In this document: positions 62,491-64,000 of the stretch, piece after piece
How positions within the stretch are numbered: position 1 is the first letter of the stretch
Layout of the letters: the number at the start of each line of letters is the position of its first letter
Origin: Lichenifustis flavocetrariae
GTDB lineage: Bacteria; Pseudomonadota; Alphaproteobacteria; Rhizobiales; Beijerinckiaceae
Direction of reading: 5' to 3'
NCBI RefSeq assembly: GCF_026130545.1
Contig: NZ_JAMOIM010000004.1
Location: 62,001 to 126,000, forward strand
DNA: 64,000 nt
Notes under the pieces: generated by a model
Told to the model about the DNA's origin: nothing
Database searches by the model: none
The model's input: only the letters and a program-made list of their open reading frames with translations
Translations under genes and position numbers: made by a program

Positions 62491-63663
62491 TCAGCGCTCG
62501 ATCGTCATCGCAATGCCCATGCCGCCACCGATGCACAGGGTCGCCAGACCCTTGCGGACGTCGCGGCGCTGCATTTCATGGAGCAAGGTGACAAGCACGC
62601 GCGCGCCCGAAGCACCGATCGGGTGACCGATGGCGATCGCGCCGCCATTGACGTTGACGATCGACGGGTCCCAGCCCATGTCCTTGTTCACCGCCAACGC
62701 CTGTGCCGCGAAGGCCTCGTTGGCCTCGACGAGATCGAGATCCTTGACCGACCATCCCGCCTTCTCAAGCGCCTTGCGCGAGGCCGGGATCGGGCCCGAC
62801 CCCATCACGGCCGGATCAACCCCGGCGGTCGCCCACGAGGCGATGCGGCCGAGCGGTGTCAGCCCGCGCTTGGCGGCATTCTCTTCCGTCATCAGGACGA
62901 CGGCGGCCGCGCCGTCATTGATGCCCGACGCATTGCCGGCCGTGACCGAGCCCTCCTTTGAGAAGGCCGGCTTCAGCTTGGCGATCGACTCCATTGTGGT
63001 GCCGGGACGGATATACTCATCCTGGTCGACCACGATATCGCCCTTGCGGCCCTTCACCGTGTAGGGCGTGATCTCGTCGGCAAAACGTCCGGCCTTCTGA
63101 GCCGCCTCAGCTTTGTTTTGCGACGCGACCGCGAACTTGTCCTGCTCCTCGCGTGTGAGCTGCCATTTCGTGGCAATGTTTTCGGCCGTGTTGCCCATAT
63201 GGTAGCCGTTGAAGGCGTCCATCAGGCCGTCCTTCAGCATGGTGTCGATGAATTTGAGGTCGCCCATCTTCGTGCCGGAGCGCAGATGGGCGGCGTGCTG
63301 CGCCTGGCTCATGGATTCCTGGCCGCCCGCCACAATGATGTCGGCATCCCGGTTCGCGATCTGCTGCAACCCGAGCGCCACGGCACGCAGCCCCGAGCCG
63401 CAGAGTTGGTTCAGGCTCCATCCGGTCTTTTCCTTCGGGATGCCGGCTGCCATGCCGGCCTGTCGCGCCGGGTTCTGGCCCTGTCCCGCCGTAAGCACCT
63501 GTCCGAGGATCACCTCGTCCACTTCGCCCGCATCGAGCTTTGCCCGTGTCAAAACGGAGCGGATCACCTCGGCGCCAAGCTCGTGCGCCAGCACATTGGC
63601 GAAGGCGCCGTTGAACGAGCCCACCGGCGTTCGGGTCGCGGCGACGATGACGATATCGGACAT
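62491..63663 (-). CDS. phaA: Acetyl-CoA acetyltransferase (thiolase)
   Basis: A 390-residue biosynthetic-type thiolase that condenses two acetyl-CoA to acetoacetyl-CoA, the first step of polyhydroxybutyrate synthesis. It starts [17 protein letters not shown]. Catalytic residues are C88 ([11 protein letters not shown]), H347 ([16 protein letters not shown]) and C377 (CIGGGMG). The symbol phaA follows from the likely phaR on the opposite side; the enzyme could also serve other acetoacetyl-CoA pathways. The reductase phaB, often just downstream, is not present. Confidence 0.9.
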   Translation of the reverse strand: MSDIVIVAATRTPVGSFNGAFANVLAHELGAEVIRSVLTRAKLDAGEVDEVILGQVLTAGQGQNPARQAGMAAGIPKEKTGWSLNQLCGSGLRAVALGLQQIANRDADIIVAGGQESMSQAQHAAHLRSGTKMGDLKFIDTMLKDGLMDAFNGYHMGNTAENIATKWQLTREEQDKFAVASQNKAEAAQKAGRFADEITPYTVKGRKGDIVVDQDEYIRPGTTMESIAKLKPAFSKEGSVTAGNASGINDGAAAVVLMTEENAAKRGLTPLGRIASWATAGVDPAVMGSGPIPASRKALEKAGWSVKDLDLVEANEAFAAQALAVNKDMGWDPSIVNVNGGAIAIGHPIGASGARVLVTLLHEMQRRDVRKGLATLCIGGGMGIAMTIER

Positions 63664-63966
63664 GGATGTTCCTCCTGGTTGCTTTTGCAGCAGCGGTCCG
63701 AAACCTCGGTACAACCGCACTCCCGCATTAAGATCGGACAGTCGTGCACTTGCCGCAAGACATCGAGGTCGGGAAATCGGTGCATTGCGATGGCCTCGGC
63801 GTCAGCACCGTCCTGCCGATCTGAATGGCCGCGCACGCGGCGAATTTGTGCACCTGCGGCATTTTCTGGAATTTCTGCCGAGAAAACGGTTTTATGACGC
63901 GGATAAACCCCCTATGCATGGCGATTATCAGACGTCTTCGCTGCAGTGCGTTCTCGCAGGTGTATC
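63664..63966. promoter_or_regulatory. Divergent thiolase/phaR control region with repeated GTGCAC-type sites
   Basis: Two 16-bp near-identical copies of TYGTGCACYTGCSGCA occur at 63742–63757 and 63846–63861, matching at 13 of 16 positions. A weaker related sequence, GGTGCATTGCGA, lies near 63779–63790. TGC-rich sites are known targets of PhaR, so autoregulation and thiolase control are plausible. Confidence 0.5.
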
Positions 63967-64000
63967 ATGAGTGTCGGCGACACGCCCGTGACGATCAAGA
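63967..64000 (+). CDS. phaR: Start of a probable PhaR polyhydroxyalkanoate synthesis repressor, cut by window edge
   Basis: Only 11 codons are visible (MSVGDTPVTIK). PhaR proteins typically begin with a short variable stretch and then TIKKYANRRLYN, and they commonly sit divergent from the PHB thiolase gene. Both facts fit, but the call rests on very little sequence. Confidence 0.45.
   Translation, partial: MSVGDTPVTIK

Overview
The window is GC-rich, densely coding chromosomal DNA from an alphaproteobacterium, most likely of the order Hyphomicrobiales (Rhizobiales). The evidence is the rnd–lptC–lptA–lptB–rpoN–hpf–ptsN block, a short editing-domain-free ProS followed by lolC-lolD, a DUF2794 gene, an alphaproteobacterial direct-repeat SOS box (GTTC-N7-GTTC) at dinB, a RIME-like palindromic repeat, and a thiolase facing what looks like phaR. 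I cannot name the genus. No tRNA, rRNA, CRISPR array, prophage or transposase was recognised.

Layout. 1–3.6 kb: the 3' part of a secreted-type phosphodiesterase, a probable chrA remnant, leuB, and a cysteine-cluster protein. 3.6–9.9 kb: a minus-strand envelope and nitrogen block (rnd, lptCAB, rpoN, hpf, ptsN). 10–12.3 kb: a soluble double-PAS chemoreceptor behind an AT-rich regulatory region. 12.4–18.1 kb: prmC, htpG, a DUF2794 gene, a BI-1 family membrane protein and topoisomerase IB. 18.3–22.5 kb: periplasmic glucan synthesis (OpgG/D), a 25-residue membrane peptide with its own terminator, and an AI-2E family permease with a large C-terminal extension. 22.5–27.3 kb: accessory genes (two MaoC hydratases, MFS exporter with MarR regulator, VOC protein, SDR). 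27.4–31.5 kb: photolyase, DUF2147 protein, cysK and an AlaX-type editing protein.

31.6–35.5 kb holds a divergent cluster. A DUF1989 enzyme and a 52-residue ribbon-helix-helix-like protein face a GntR regulator, a flavin reductase and an orphan BMP-type binding protein. The control region between them has paired GTATAC motifs and a stem-loop. It is one of the least explained modules here. 35.5–38.8 kb is proS-lolC-lolD. At about 39.07–39.23 kb a gene-free stretch carries a sigma70-like promoter, a structured segment and a perfect intrinsic terminator, so I propose a small RNA. 39.4–42.8 kb has a ferritin-like stress protein and a Crp/Fnr regulator whose stop overlaps the recQ start.

42.8–45.9 kb: SDR and VOC genes, then a cobalamin riboswitch controlling cbtB, cbtA and a histidine-phosphatase-like protein that has lost its first catalytic histidine. 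45.9–50.7 kb: a four-gene sugar ABC importer resembling the rhamnose RhaSTPQ type, with a palindromic repeat between the binding-protein and ATPase genes. 50.8–57.7 kb: a small secreted protein, an NTF2–FMO fusion, an atypical NmrA/HxlR pair around a perfect palindrome, a small membrane protein, SOS-controlled dinB and an aldo/keto reductase. 57.8–64 kb: two transglutaminase-like proteins, bioY, a DHA2-type exporter, acetyl-CoA acetyltransferase and the first codons of a probable phaR.

All coordinates, motifs and spacings were read by eye. Family names rest on recognised motifs, not on database searches.
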